In this document: positions 27,118-35,400 of the stretch, piece by piece
How the letters are laid out: every line of letters begins with the position of its first letter
Numbering within the stretch: the first letter of the stretch is position 1
Assembly (NCBI RefSeq): GCF_021391495.1
Contig: NZ_CP090063.1
Location: 4,650,001 to 4,714,000 of the forward strand
Reading direction: 5' to 3'
DNA length: 64,000 bases
Source: Amycolatopsis acidiphila
Lineage (GTDB): Bacteria > Actinomycetota > Actinomycetes > Mycobacteriales > Pseudonocardiaceae
Program-made: the position numbers and the translations under genes
The notes under the pieces: model-generated
Database searches by the model: none
Seen by the model: the letters and a program-made list of their open reading frames with translations, nothing else
Told to the model about the DNA's origin: nothing

Positions 27118-28245
27118 ATGTCCTTGTCGGTCGTGCGGCAGGCGAAACAGCGCCGGTGGACGGTGGTGGCCGCGGTGGCGGCGGTGCTCGTGGCGATACC
27201 CTCGATCGTCGCCGCTGTCCGGCCCGCCGGGCCGGCGGCCGACGCCGGGCGGCTGCGCGATCTCGTGCTGCGCTCGGACACCGCGCCGTACCAGGGAGAT
27301 GCGCACAGCACGGGCGCGCTCGCCCTGCCAGAGCTGCCGAACCTCGCCGACGTCACCGCCCTGTTCTCCGCCACCACGACCGTGCGCGCCTGGTACGCCG
27401 GGCCCGACCGCTACCGCGTCGCGGTGCTCACGACGGCGGGCGAGCGCGACACCTACCGGTTGCCCGGCAGCGAATACACCTGGGACTACGGCACGAACAC
27501 GCTCACCGAGGTCGCCGGGCAGCAAGCCGTCCGGCTGCCGCGGGCGAGCGACCTGCTGCCACCCGAGCTCGCACGCCGGCTCCTGAGCGCGGCGCCGGCC
27601 GACCCGGTGACGGCGTTGCCCGGCCGGAACGTCGCCGGGGTCGCGGCCTCGGGGCTGCGTCTCGCCGCCGCCGACCCGGACACCACGATCGGGCAGGCCG
27701 ACATCTGGGCGGACCCGGCCACCGGCCTGCCCCTTCGCGTCGAGGTGACCGCACGCGGGCAGCACGCGCCCGGGCTCGTGACCGAGTTCGACGACGTCGA
27801 CCAGAGCCGCCCCGTGGTCACCGCGCCGCAACCCGCACCGGGCAGCGGCTTCAACGTGTCGAACGCGCCGGACATCGCGAACGCGCTGGGCGCGCTCGGC
27901 CGCGTGCGGTTGCCCACGGCCCTTTCGGGTCATCCCGTGCGCGACGTGAACTTCGCCGGCGTCCAGGGCGCTGCCCTCTACGGGACCGGCCTGGCGACGT
28001 TCACCGTCGTCGCCGTCCCGGCCAACATCGCCGACTCGGCGGCCGACGCGGCCGGAAAGGCAGGCGCGGCAACGGAAACACTCGCCGCGGGCACCGGGGT
28101 GTTCCTGTCGATCACGCCGCTGTCGCTCGCGATCGTGCACCGGCCCGGTGCGCGCAGCGGCTACCTGCTCGCCGGCCTGGTCGGTCAGCAGGTGCTGCGC
28201 GCGGCCGCCGACGAGCTCTCGCAGCTGCGCCGGGGCGGCCGATGA
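27118..28245 (+). CDS. Membrane-anchored LolA/RseB-like protein
   Basis: A 375-residue protein with an N-terminal signal-anchor (WTVVAAVAAVLVAIPSIVAA, residues 14-33) and an extracytoplasmic domain whose pattern (RVAVLTTAGERDTYRLPGSE, WADPATGLPLRVEV) suggests the LolA/RseB/MucB fold, which binds lipid or lipoprotein. The stop overlaps the start of an ABC ATPase (ATGA), followed by its permease, so the three form one transport or sensing unit. ATG 27118 is chosen over GTG 27115; the ribosome site GAGG is very close to either. Its exact role is inferred from context. Confidence 0.7.
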   Translation: MSLSVVRQAKQRRWTVVAAVAAVLVAIPSIVAAVRPAGPAADAGRLRDLVLRSDTAPYQGDAHSTGALALPELPNLADVTALFSATTTVRAWYAGPDRYRVAVLTTAGERDTYRLPGSEYTWDYGTNTLTEVAGQQAVRLPRASDLLPPELARRLLSAAPADPVTALPGRNVAGVAASGLRLAAADPDTTIGQADIWADPATGLPLRVEVTARGQHAPGLVTEFDDVDQSRPVVTAPQPAPGSGFNVSNAPDIANALGALGRVRLPTALSGHPVRDVNFAGVQGAALYGTGLATFTVVAVPANIADSAADAAGKAGAATETLAAGTGVFLSITPLSLAIVHRPGARSGYLLAGLVGQQVLRAAADELSQLRRGGR

Positions 28246-29150
28246 TCGTCACCCACGCACTGACCAAGCGGTTCGGCGCGACCGTGGCCGTCGACGCGGT
28301 CGACCTGCACGTCCGCGAGGGCGACCGGTACGGCTTCCTCGGCCCGAACGGCTCGGGCAAGACGACGCTGGTGCGGATGCTGCTCGGGCTGGTGTACGCG
28401 ACGAGCGGGGAGATCGAGGTGCTGGGCAGGCCGGTGCCGAAACGGGTCGCCGAGGTGCTGCCGCAGGTGGGCGCGCTGGTGGAGGGGCCCGGCGCGTACG
28501 GGCACCTGTCCGGGCGCCGCAACCTCGCGTTGTTCGACGCGGCGGGCCGCGGTGGTGGCCGCCGGACGCGGGCCCGGCGCATCGGCGAGGCGCTGGAACG
28601 GGTCGGGCTGGCCAACGTCGACCAGCGCCCGGTGAAGGCCTACTCACTGGGCATGCGCCAGCGCCTCGGGCTCGCGGGCGCGTTGCTGCGGCGCCCGCGC
28701 CTGCTGATCCTCGACGAGCCGACGAACGGCCTGGACCCACAGGGCATCAAGGAGATCCGGGAGCTGCTCATCGAGCTGAACTGCGACGGCACCACCGTGT
28801 TCCTCTCCAGCCACCTGCTCGGCGAGATCGAGCAGCTGTGCACGCGGGTCGGCATCGTCGACCGGGGCCGGCTCGTGCTGGAGGACGACCTCGCCGCCCT
28901 GCGCGCCGCGACCGGGCGGATCCTGCTCGGCACGCCCGACCCCGCGGCGGCCGCCGCCGTCCTCGACGGGCAGCTGGAGTCCCGCGACGGCGAGCGGCTG
29001 GTGATCCGGCACGACGACCCGGCGGCGCTGAACGCCCGGCTCGTCGGGGCGGGGGTGCGCGTGCGGTCGATCGAAGCCGAACGGCGGACGCTGGAACAGG
29101 TCGTCCTCGAGGCCACCGGGCCCGGCTCGGACCGGTTCGGGGAGCCGTGA
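28242..29150 (+). CDS. ABC transporter ATP-binding protein (ABC-2/BcrA type)
   Basis: A 302-residue protein. Walker A GPNGSGKTT is near residue 34, the signature YSLGMRQRLGLA near 128, Walker B LLILDEPTNGLD near 150 and the switch histidine SSHLL near 183. The C-terminal extension resembles bacitracin/lantibiotic-type exporters. Translation is coupled to the upstream LolA-like gene and to the downstream permease by overlapping stops and starts. It energises export or membrane extraction of an unknown substrate. Confidence 0.93.
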   Translation: MIVTHALTKRFGATVAVDAVDLHVREGDRYGFLGPNGSGKTTLVRMLLGLVYATSGEIEVLGRPVPKRVAEVLPQVGALVEGPGAYGHLSGRRNLALFDAAGRGGGRRTRARRIGEALERVGLANVDQRPVKAYSLGMRQRLGLAGALLRRPRLLILDEPTNGLDPQGIKEIRELLIELNCDGTTVFLSSHLLGEIEQLCTRVGIVDRGRLVLEDDLAALRAATGRILLGTPDPAAAAAVLDGQLESRDGERLVIRHDDPAALNARLVGAGVRVRSIEAERRTLEQVVLEATGPGSDRFGEP

Positions 29151-29983
29151 TGATCGCCGTGGAACTGCGGAAGCTGGTGCTGCGGCCGCGGATGTGGGTG
29201 AGCGTCGGGCTGCTGTGCCTGCTGCCCGCGATCGTCGCGGTGTTCCTGGCGACGGCGGACTTCGCGCCGCCACCGGGGCAGGGCGGCGCGTTCCTCTCGG
29301 CGGTGGTCGGCGACGGCTCGCTCTACCCGGCCGCCGCGCTCGCCCTGGTGCTGCCGCTGTTCCTGCCGATCGCGGTGGCCGTCGTCGCCGGGGACGCCAT
29401 CGCCGGCGAGGCGGCCGGCGGCACGCTGCGCTACCTGCTCGTCCGGCCGGTCGGGCGGACCCGGCTGCTCGTCGCGAAGCTGGTCGCGGTCGCGGCGTAC
29501 GTCACCGCCGCGATCGCGATCGTCGTGCTGACCTCGCTGGTGCTCGGCGTGCTGCTGTTCGGCACCGGCGGCGAGGCGGTGCCGGGCGGCCCGCCGGCCG
29601 GCGTCGTCACCCTCTCCGGCGGGTCGCTCAGCTCGTCCGGGCTCGCGCTGCGGCTGCTCGGCGCCGTCGCCTACATCGTGCTGTCGATGCTGGGGTTCGC
29701 CGCGATCACGATGTTCCTGTCCACGCTGACCGACTCCGCGCTCGGTGCGGCGCTCGGCGGTCTCGCGGTGCTGATCACCAGCTCGGTCCTGGAAACCCTC
29801 GACGCGGCGGCGCCGGTGAAGCCGTACCTGCCGACGCACTACTGGCTGTCCTGGATCGACTTCTTCCGCGATCCCGTGCTGTGGCGCAACATCGACCACG
29901 GGCTGGTGCTGCAGGCGGCGTACATCGTGGTCTTCATGGGCGCCGCGTGGGCCAACTTCGCGACGCGGGACATCAAGAGCTGA
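29150..29983 (+). CDS. ABC-2 type transporter permease
   Basis: A 277-residue integral membrane protein with about six helices (for example 14-35, 57-80, 102-130, 160-185 and 250-270). It contains the ABC-2 landmark GDAIAGEAAGGTLRYLLVRPV near residues 80-100 (shortened here for length to its core, EAAGGTLRYLL). The ATG overlaps the ATPase stop (TGATG). Its 3' end overlaps the convergent lipase-like gene by 11 bp. It acts with the ATPase and probably with the LolA-like protein. Confidence 0.9.
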   Translation: MIAVELRKLVLRPRMWVSVGLLCLLPAIVAVFLATADFAPPPGQGGAFLSAVVGDGSLYPAAALALVLPLFLPIAVAVVAGDAIAGEAAGGTLRYLLVRPVGRTRLLVAKLVAVAAYVTAAIAIVVLTSLVLGVLLFGTGGEAVPGGPPAGVVTLSGGSLSSSGLALRLLGAVAYIVLSMLGFAAITMFLSTLTDSALGAALGGLAVLITSSVLETLDAAAPVKPYLPTHYWLSWIDFFRDPVLWRNIDHGLVLQAAYIVVFMGAAWANFATRDIKS

Positions 29984-30785
29984 ACGCCGCGCAGCGCGCG
30001 GGCGCGGCCAGCGGTGCCGTGCCCAGCGCCTGCAGGACGAGCGCGACCGCCTCGGGATCGGTCGGCAGGTCCCCGTGCGCGGCCGCGTCGGCGGGGCACG
30101 CCTGCTGCAGCGGCACGTTGAGCGCGCCCGGCAGCCGCGCCGAGTCCGGCGGGGTCACCACCTCGTCGCGCTCGGTCCACACCGACAGCCACGGCAGGCC
30201 GGGCGGGAGCGGCTGCTGGTCCAGCTCGCGCAGCAACGCGCTGCCCGGCGTCAGCTGCCGGCACGCCGTCGGGCAGGCACCCGGCACCAGCACCCCGCCC
30301 GCGGCGGCGAGGCCCGTGCCGTGCAGCGGCGCGCCCAGCGTCACCACGCGGCGCGCCTGATGCGCGCCGCCGTCGCGGGCGACCCACAGCCGCGTGACCA
30401 CACCGCCCGCCGAGTAGCCGATCACGTCCACCGACGGCGCTCCGCGCTCGTAGGCCTGCTCGACCGCGTCGGCGAGCACCCCGGCCTGCGCGAGGAGGTC
30501 ACCGGTCCCGTCACCGGCGAGGGTCAGCACGTCGGCCTCGCGGCCGGTCTCCTGCCGGATCCGGGCCGCGAGCCGCTCGAGCGCGGCCTGCGAGCCGCCG
30601 TACCCGGGGACGAGGAGCACCGGGCCGGGCCGGTCCTGCGGCGGCGCCCCACTCTGCGGGGCGGCACCGCGCCCGCCGGTGACCACGCCCGCGCCGACCG
30701 CCGCGGCGACCACGACGAGCACGACGGCGGCGAGCAGCAAGCGCCGGCGCGGGCTGACGCCACGCCACCAGGTGGGAACACGCAC
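29973..30785 (-). CDS. Membrane-anchored alpha/beta-hydrolase (lipase type)
   Basis: About 270 residues from the GTG at 30785. A signal-anchor (RRRLLLAAVVLVVVAAAVGA) is at residues 15-34, VLLVPGYGGS forms the oxyanion region, and the nucleophile motif is IGYSAGG near 130. Paired cysteines (GACPTACRQ, QQACP) suggest an extracytoplasmic disulfide. The family includes triacylglycerol lipases and LipA-like esterases. The start choice is uncertain: an ATG in another frame overlaps, and no clear ribosome site was found. It is convergent with the ABC permease. Confidence 0.8.
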   Translation of the reverse strand: MRVPTWWRGVSPRRRLLLAAVVLVVVAAAVGAGVVTGGRGAAPQSGAPPQDRPGPVLLVPGYGGSQAALERLAARIRQETGREADVLTLAGDGTGDLLAQAGVLADAVEQAYERGAPSVDVIGYSAGGVVTRLWVARDGGAHQARRVVTLGAPLHGTGLAAAGGVLVPGACPTACRQLTPGSALLRELDQQPLPPGLPWLSVWTERDEVVTPPDSARLPGALNVPLQQACPADAAAHGDLPTDPEAVALVLQALGTAPLAAPARCAAFSS

Positions 30786-30861
30786 CTGTCCATCATGACC
30801 CGGCCGTTCGTGGTGCGGGACGCGGCAGTGAAGCCGGCCCTGCGTGATCGCGCCCAGGCGG

Positions 30862-31045
30862 TCAGGCCACGACCTGCACCTGCGCGCCGACCGCGAGGGC
30901 GTCGAAGAAGGTGGCGGGGGCGCGGACGTCGTCGTGGTCACCAGCGCCTCACTCGCCACCACCCGCGCTGCCGTGCCGGCAGCCGGCCCACAGGCGGCGA
31001 CGAGCGCCAGGGCGCCCACCGCCAGGGTCAGCCGCAGCCAGGTCG
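30862..31045 (-). pseudogene. Small lipoprotein remnant, frameshifted
   Basis: A lipoprotein signal (LRLTLAVGALALVAACG) with lipobox VAAC at about 31000-31045 is followed by a short linker. Gene-like coding then continues in a second frame (RAPATFFDALAVGAQVQVVA) to the TGA at 30862. A one-base change near 30945 would join them into a lipoprotein of about 60 residues. No start codon with a ribosome site is evident. This is the only content found in the 334-bp gap between the lipase-like gene and the response regulator. Confidence 0.35.
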
Positions 31046-31107
31046 GCGCCCGGCAAAATCATCCGATGGCGGACCGGCGGAGCCGCCGTCCGCGGCGTCG
31101 CGGCGTT

Positions 31108-31113
31108 TACCCT
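31108..31113 (+). promoter_or_regulatory. Probable -10 element (TACCCT) of the two-component operon
   Basis: TACCCT ends six bases before the ATG at 31120 and no Shine-Dalgarno sequence is present, so a leaderless transcript is likely. Confidence 0.5.
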
Positions 31114-31119
31114 GCGGTC

Positions 31120-31815
31120 ATGGTGCGGTTGCTGCTGGTGGAGGACGACGAGACGATCGGCGGCGTGCTCGACTCGAGCCTGCGCCGCCACGGGTTCACC
31201 GTGCGGTGGGAGCGCAGCGGGCACGGCGGCCTCGCCGCGGCGGCCGGGCAGGACTTCGACCTCGTCCTGCTCGACCTGGGGCTGCCCGACCTCGACGGGG
31301 TCGAGGTGTGCCGCCGGCTGCGGGCGGGACAGCCGCAGGCCGTGCTGGTGATCCTGACCGCCCGGCACGACGAGATGGACGTGATCGTCGGGCTGGAGGC
31401 CGGTGCGGACGACTACCTCACCAAGCCCGTCCGGCTGGGCGAGCTGCTCGCCAGGGTGCGGGCGCACCTGCGGCGCGGCCCGGCCGGCGCGGCGCCGCTG
31501 TCGAGCGAGATCGAGGTCGGCCCACTCCGGATCGACGTCGGGGCTCGCCGGGTCTATCTCGGCGGCGCCGAGGTCTCCTTACGTGCCAAGGAGTTCGACC
31601 TGCTGACCCGGCTCGCCGCGAGCCCGGGCACCGCGGTGAGCCGGGACAGTCTGATGACCGACGTGTGGGACGCCCACTGGTACGGATCGACGAAGACGCT
31701 CGACGTGCACATCGCGTCGTTGCGCCGCAAGCTGACCGGCGCCGCAGTCCGCGGCGCGCCCCGGATCTCGACGCTGCGTGGCCACGGCTACCGGCTCGAA
31801 CGCCCGCAGGAGTGA
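31120..31815 (+). CDS. Response regulator, OmpR/PhoB family
   Basis: A 231-residue protein. The receiver domain (1-118) has acidic residues Glu8-Asp10, phospho-acceptor Asp52 in LVLLDLGLPD, and KP near 102. A winged-helix output domain (125-228) contains LRAKEFDLLTRLA and LDVHIASLRRKL. It lies two bases from the start of its histidine kinase and heads an operon with DedA- and UppP-type genes, suggesting a response to envelope stress or undecaprenyl-phosphate shortage. That role is inferred. Confidence 0.95.
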   Translation: MVRLLLVEDDETIGGVLDSSLRRHGFTVRWERSGHGGLAAAAGQDFDLVLLDLGLPDLDGVEVCRRLRAGQPQAVLVILTARHDEMDVIVGLEAGADDYLTKPVRLGELLARVRAHLRRGPAGAAPLSSEIEVGPLRIDVGARRVYLGGAEVSLRAKEFDLLTRLAASPGTAVSRDSLMTDVWDAHWYGSTKTLDVHIASLRRKLTGAAVRGAPRISTLRGHGYRLERPQE

Positions 31816-31817
31816 CG

Positions 31818-33080
31818 GTGCGCAAACGGATCGTCGCACTGACCGTGGCGGCCGCGGTGCTCGCCATCAGCCTGTTCGGGCTGCCGCTGGCCGCGGGCGT
31901 GGCGAAGTACTACCTCGACGACGAGCGCAACGAGCTCGAACGGGTCGCCGACGCCACCGCGCTGACCCTCGCCGACCAGCTCGCCGAAAACCGCGGGCGC
32001 CTTCCGCTGCCGGACACCGGCGTGAGCGTCTACGCCCCGGACGGGCGGCTGCTGGCGGGTTCCGGACCGGCGACCGCGGATTCCGTAGTGCAGCGGGCGT
32101 TCCGCGGCGAGCCGGCGCGCGCCGAGCCGGCGGGCGAACTCGCCTTCGCGGTCCCGGTCACCGACAACGGGGTGCTCGTCGGCGCGGTCCGCGCCGCGAC
32201 CCCGCGCACCGAGCTGTACCTGCGCACCGGGGCGACCTGGCTGGTGATGGTCGGCCTGGCCGCCGCCGCGCTGGCCCTCACCTGGCTGGTGGCCCGCCGG
32301 ATGGCCGCCCGCCTCGCGCATCCCCTCGAACAGCTCGCCGTCGCCGCCCGCAGGCTCGGCGAAGGCGACTTCACCGTGCGGGCGCCACCCGCCGGCGTGC
32401 CCGAGATCGACTCGGTGGGCTCGACGCTGGACACCACCGCGGGCCGGATCGGGGACATGCTCGATCGCGAGCGCGCCTTCTCCGCCAACGCCTCGCACCA
32501 GCTGCGCACCCCGCTCGCCGGGCTGCGCCTGCAGCTCGAAGCCGCCCTCGACTCCCCCGGCGCCGACCTGCACGCTGCCGTCGCCGACGGCATCGCCACC
32601 GCCGACCGGCTCGAGCGCACGATCGACGACCTGCTCACGCTCGCCCGCGGCACCGGCGCGAGCCCCGGCGCCGGCGCCGACCTCGACGGCCTGCTCGGCG
32701 AGGTCGTCGACGGCTGGCGCGGCCTGCTCGCGGGACAGGGCCGGGAGCTGCGGGTGACCGCGGACGGCGCGCCGTCGCCGCGCGCGGCGGAGGCCGCCGT
32801 CCGGCAGATCCTCGCCGTCCTGCTGGACAACGCGCTCATCCACGGCCGCGGCACGGTCACCGTCACCGCCCGTGACGCGGGTGACGTCCTGGCGATCGAC
32901 GTCTCCGACGAGGGACCGGGCATCGCCGAGGGCACGGACGTGTTCCGCCGCCGTGCGACCGGGTCGGGCAAGGGAATCGGGCTCGCGCTCGCGCGCAGTC
33001 TCGCCGAGGCGGAAGGGGGCAGGCTGTGGCTGTCCCGGCCCGCGCCGCCGACCTTCACCCTGCTGCTCCCGACCGTTTAG
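31818..33080 (+). CDS. Sensor histidine kinase
   Basis: A 420-residue protein with two membrane helices (about 5-28 and 138-160) flanking a small extracytoplasmic sensor of about 105 residues. HAMP follows at 160-212, the H-box SHQLRTPLAGL near 230, the N-box LLDNALIHG near 337, DEGPGI near 365 and GKGIGLAL near 388. All catalytic elements of the HisKA/HATPase type are present. The GTG at 31818 directly follows the response-regulator stop. The signal is unknown; the downstream genes hint at cell-wall lipid carrier status. Confidence 0.95.
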   Translation: MRKRIVALTVAAAVLAISLFGLPLAAGVAKYYLDDERNELERVADATALTLADQLAENRGRLPLPDTGVSVYAPDGRLLAGSGPATADSVVQRAFRGEPARAEPAGELAFAVPVTDNGVLVGAVRAATPRTELYLRTGATWLVMVGLAAAALALTWLVARRMAARLAHPLEQLAVAARRLGEGDFTVRAPPAGVPEIDSVGSTLDTTAGRIGDMLDRERAFSANASHQLRTPLAGLRLQLEAALDSPGADLHAAVADGIATADRLERTIDDLLTLARGTGASPGAGADLDGLLGEVVDGWRGLLAGQGRELRVTADGAPSPRAAEAAVRQILAVLLDNALIHGRGTVTVTARDAGDVLAIDVSDEGPGIAEGTDVFRRRATGSGKGIGLALARSLAEAEGGRLWLSRPAPPTFTLLLPTV

Positions 33081-33115
33081 CCATCCGTTAACCCGGCCTC
33101 GGTGACACTGCGGAC

Positions 33116-33760
33116 GTGCACACTCTCGCTCTCAACGTGCTCGACCCGCACAGCCTGCTGGCCACCTTCGGCCCGCTCGGCGTCGCGGTCGTGCTCTTCG
33201 CCGAAACCGGCCTGCTGATCGGGTTCTTCCTGCCCGGCGACTCGCTGTTGTTCACCGCCGGACTGCTGTGCGCCACCAGCGCCGGCACCACCCTGCACCT
33301 GTCCCTGCCCTGGGTGCTCGTCGCCGCCGCGGTGGGCGCGCTGCTCGGCGCCCAGGCCGGATACCTCATCGGACGCAAAGCCGGCCCCGCGCTGCTGGAC
33401 CGCCCCGACCGTCCCCGCCTGCACGCCGCCACGCAGCGGGCCCGCGAGGCGCTGGAGAACTACGGCGTCGGCAAGGCCGTCGTCCTCGCCCGGTTCATCC
33501 CGCTGGTGCGCACCGTGCTCAACCCGCTCGCCGGCGCGCTCGGCGTGCCGACGAAGGCGTTCACCCTCTGGCAGGTGTTCGGCGGTCTGGTGTGGTCGCT
33601 CGGCGTCACCCTCGCCGGATACCTGCTCGGCAGCCAGATCCCCAGCATCGACACCTACCTGCTGCCGATCATCGCGGTGATCGTGCTGCTGTCGCTCATC
33701 CCGGTGGCCCGCGAACTGCTGCGCGCCCGCCGCCAGGGCAAAGGAACCCCCCGACCGTGA
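33116..33760 (+). CDS. DedA-family membrane protein
   Basis: A 214-residue protein with about five membrane helices. It has the DedA/SNARE-associated pattern: ETGLLIGFFLPGDSLLFTAG near 30-50, RKAGPALL, and LARFIPLVRTVLNPLAG near 128-144. DedA proteins include undecaprenyl-phosphate and phospholipid translocases. The GTG at 33116 lacks a ribosome site but has GACACT six bases upstream, so it may be expressed leaderless as well as from the operon. It overlaps the UppP gene as GTGA, supporting a shared role in lipid-carrier recycling. Confidence 0.92.
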   Translation: MHTLALNVLDPHSLLATFGPLGVAVVLFAETGLLIGFFLPGDSLLFTAGLLCATSAGTTLHLSLPWVLVAAAVGALLGAQAGYLIGRKAGPALLDRPDRPRLHAATQRAREALENYGVGKAVVLARFIPLVRTVLNPLAGALGVPTKAFTLWQVFGGLVWSLGVTLAGYLLGSQIPSIDTYLLPIIAVIVLLSLIPVARELLRARRQGKGTPRP

Positions 33761-34653
33761 GCCTGACCTACCTCGAAGCCATCGTCGTGGGCGCCTTCCA
33801 GGGCGTCACCGAACTGTTCCCCGTCTCCAGCCTCGGGCACAGCGTGCTCATCCCCGCCCTCGTCGGCGGCCGCTGGGCCCACGACCTCGACGTGTCCTCA
33901 GCCGAATCGCCCTACCTCGCGTTCATCGTCGGGCTGCACGTGGCCACCGCCGCCGCACTGCTGGTGTTCTTCTGGCGCGACTGGGTCCGGATCATCGGCG
34001 GGTTCTTCACCTCGATCCGCCACCGCCGCATCCAGACCCCGGCCGAGCGGCTGGCGTGGCTGATCATCCTGGCCACCATCCCCGTCGGGATCTCCGGCCT
34101 GCTGCTGGAACACCTCTTCCGCACCGTGCTCGGCAAGCCGATCCCCGCCGCGAGCTTCCTGATCGCCAACGGCCTCGTGCTCTACGTCGGCGAACGACTG
34201 CGCCGTAAAGCCTCGGACCCCGCACCGGCGAGCGGCGGTGGGGCCACGACCGTCGCGTCCGACGTCCGGCTCTCCCGCCTCACGTTCGGCCGCGGCGTGC
34301 TCATCGGCTCGGCGCAGATCCTCGCCCTGCTGCCGGGCATCAGCCGGTCCGGGGTGACGATGGTCGCCGGCCTGCTGCGCGGACTGTCCCATGAGGACGC
34401 CGCCCGGTTCTCGTTCCTGCTCGCCACCCCGGTCATCCTCGCCGCCGGCGCGCTGAAGATCCCCGACCTCACCGGCCCGCTCGGCATCGGCATCCACGGC
34501 CCGATCCTCGCCGGCAGCGTCGCGTCGTTCGTCAGCGCCTACCTCGCCGTCCGGTTCCTCACCCGCTACTTCCACACCCGCACGCTCACCCCGTTCGCGA
34601 TCTACTGCGTCGCCGCGGGAGGGGCGAGTCTGCTCTGGCTCACCCTCGCCTGA
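33757..34653 (+). CDS. uppP: Undecaprenyl-diphosphate phosphatase
   Basis: A 298-residue polytopic membrane protein of the BacA/UppP family. The active-site motifs GVTELFPVSSLGH (about 15-27) and PGISRSG (about 192-198) are present; FP replaces the more common FLP in the first motif. It dephosphorylates undecaprenyl diphosphate for peptidoglycan and polymer synthesis and can give bacitracin resistance. An insertion of about 20 residues rich in Ala/Gly (near 150-170) separates the two halves. It is coupled to the DedA gene and downstream of a two-component system that may control it. Confidence 0.93.
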   Translation: MSLTYLEAIVVGAFQGVTELFPVSSLGHSVLIPALVGGRWAHDLDVSSAESPYLAFIVGLHVATAAALLVFFWRDWVRIIGGFFTSIRHRRIQTPAERLAWLIILATIPVGISGLLLEHLFRTVLGKPIPAASFLIANGLVLYVGERLRRKASDPAPASGGGATTVASDVRLSRLTFGRGVLIGSAQILALLPGISRSGVTMVAGLLRGLSHEDAARFSFLLATPVILAAGALKIPDLTGPLGIGIHGPILAGSVASFVSAYLAVRFLTRYFHTRTLTPFAIYCVAAGGASLLWLTLA

Positions 34654-34660
34654 GCGGACC

Positions 34661-35250
34661 TCAGGACCAGACCGTCGAGGGGAACTCCCGCCGCACCACC
34701 GGCATCACCTCGGCCGCGAACAGCTCCAGCACCTCGCGACCCTCGTCCGCGCCGAGCCCGTCCACCGAGACCGCCTGGATCTCGTGGCCGAACGAGGTGT
34801 GGTAGTCGCCGATCTTGTCGATCACCTGCTGCGGGCTGCCCACGAGCGCCGAGCCACCGGCGATCTTCTCCTCCAGCGTGCCGAACTCGGACTTGTTGTG
34901 CTGGTACGCGGGTGTCTTCGTGAGCGCCTCGAAGTGCGGGCGGAACCCGTCGATCGCGGCCTGCGAGGTCTTCGCGACGTACAGCCCGCCCGCGCCGGAA
35001 CCGACGAGCGCGTCGGCGGGATCCCGTCCGTGGTCCACCCACCGCTGCCGGTAGTGCTCGATCAGGTCGGCGTACTTCTTCTTGGGGTGGAAGCCGTTCG
35101 CGGTGAACAGCGGGTCGCCCCACTTCGCCGCCGGCTCCGTCGAGGCGGTGCTCGACGCTCTGCCGTGCCAGATCCGGGGTCTGGCGCCGAACGGCCGCGG
35201 TTGCGTGGTCACGTCCTGCAGCGGCGGGCGGAACCGGCCGACGCGGCGGC
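34661..35250 (-). pseudogene. LLM-class flavin-dependent oxidoreductase, N-terminal part missing
   Basis: Coding is recognisable from RFRPPLQDV (about 35245) through TTQPRPFGARPRIWHG and GGLYVAKTSQAA to the TGA at 34661. This is the last 195 or so residues of a luciferase-like monooxygenase that is normally about 340-380 long. The F420/FMN-binding N-terminal half is absent and the upstream sequence to 35400 has no matching coding. A short product could start at the GTG or ATG near 35212 but would be inactive. This looks like a deletion or assembly join at about 35250. Confidence 0.7.
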
Positions 35251-35344
35251 GAGGGGCAGGATCAGGGCAGTCGCTCTGGAAGGCACGTCGTCACGCTAAA
35301 CAGCGAACCCGTTTCCCGGCAGCCTTCCCAGATCCTTGAAGCGA

Positions 35345-35357
35345 GTCCACAGTGGAC
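35345..35357. repeat. 13-bp palindrome GTCCACAGTGGAC
   Basis: GTCCAC-A-GTGGAC lies in the noncoding stretch 35251-35400, where nothing else was recognised. It matches the element at 21160-21172 except for the central base. Confidence 0.6.
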
Positions 35358-35400
35358 CGTCCAGGATCCGGGAAGGGCTGGTGCCCGCCGGAGGCCGGTA

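Noticed and set aside
24856..28140. A 1094-codon open frame on the minus strand
   Set aside because: Only its last 200 codons encode the TetR protein. The rest is the low-complexity Arg/Gly/Pro antisense of the MFS and LolA-like genes, with poor codon bias.
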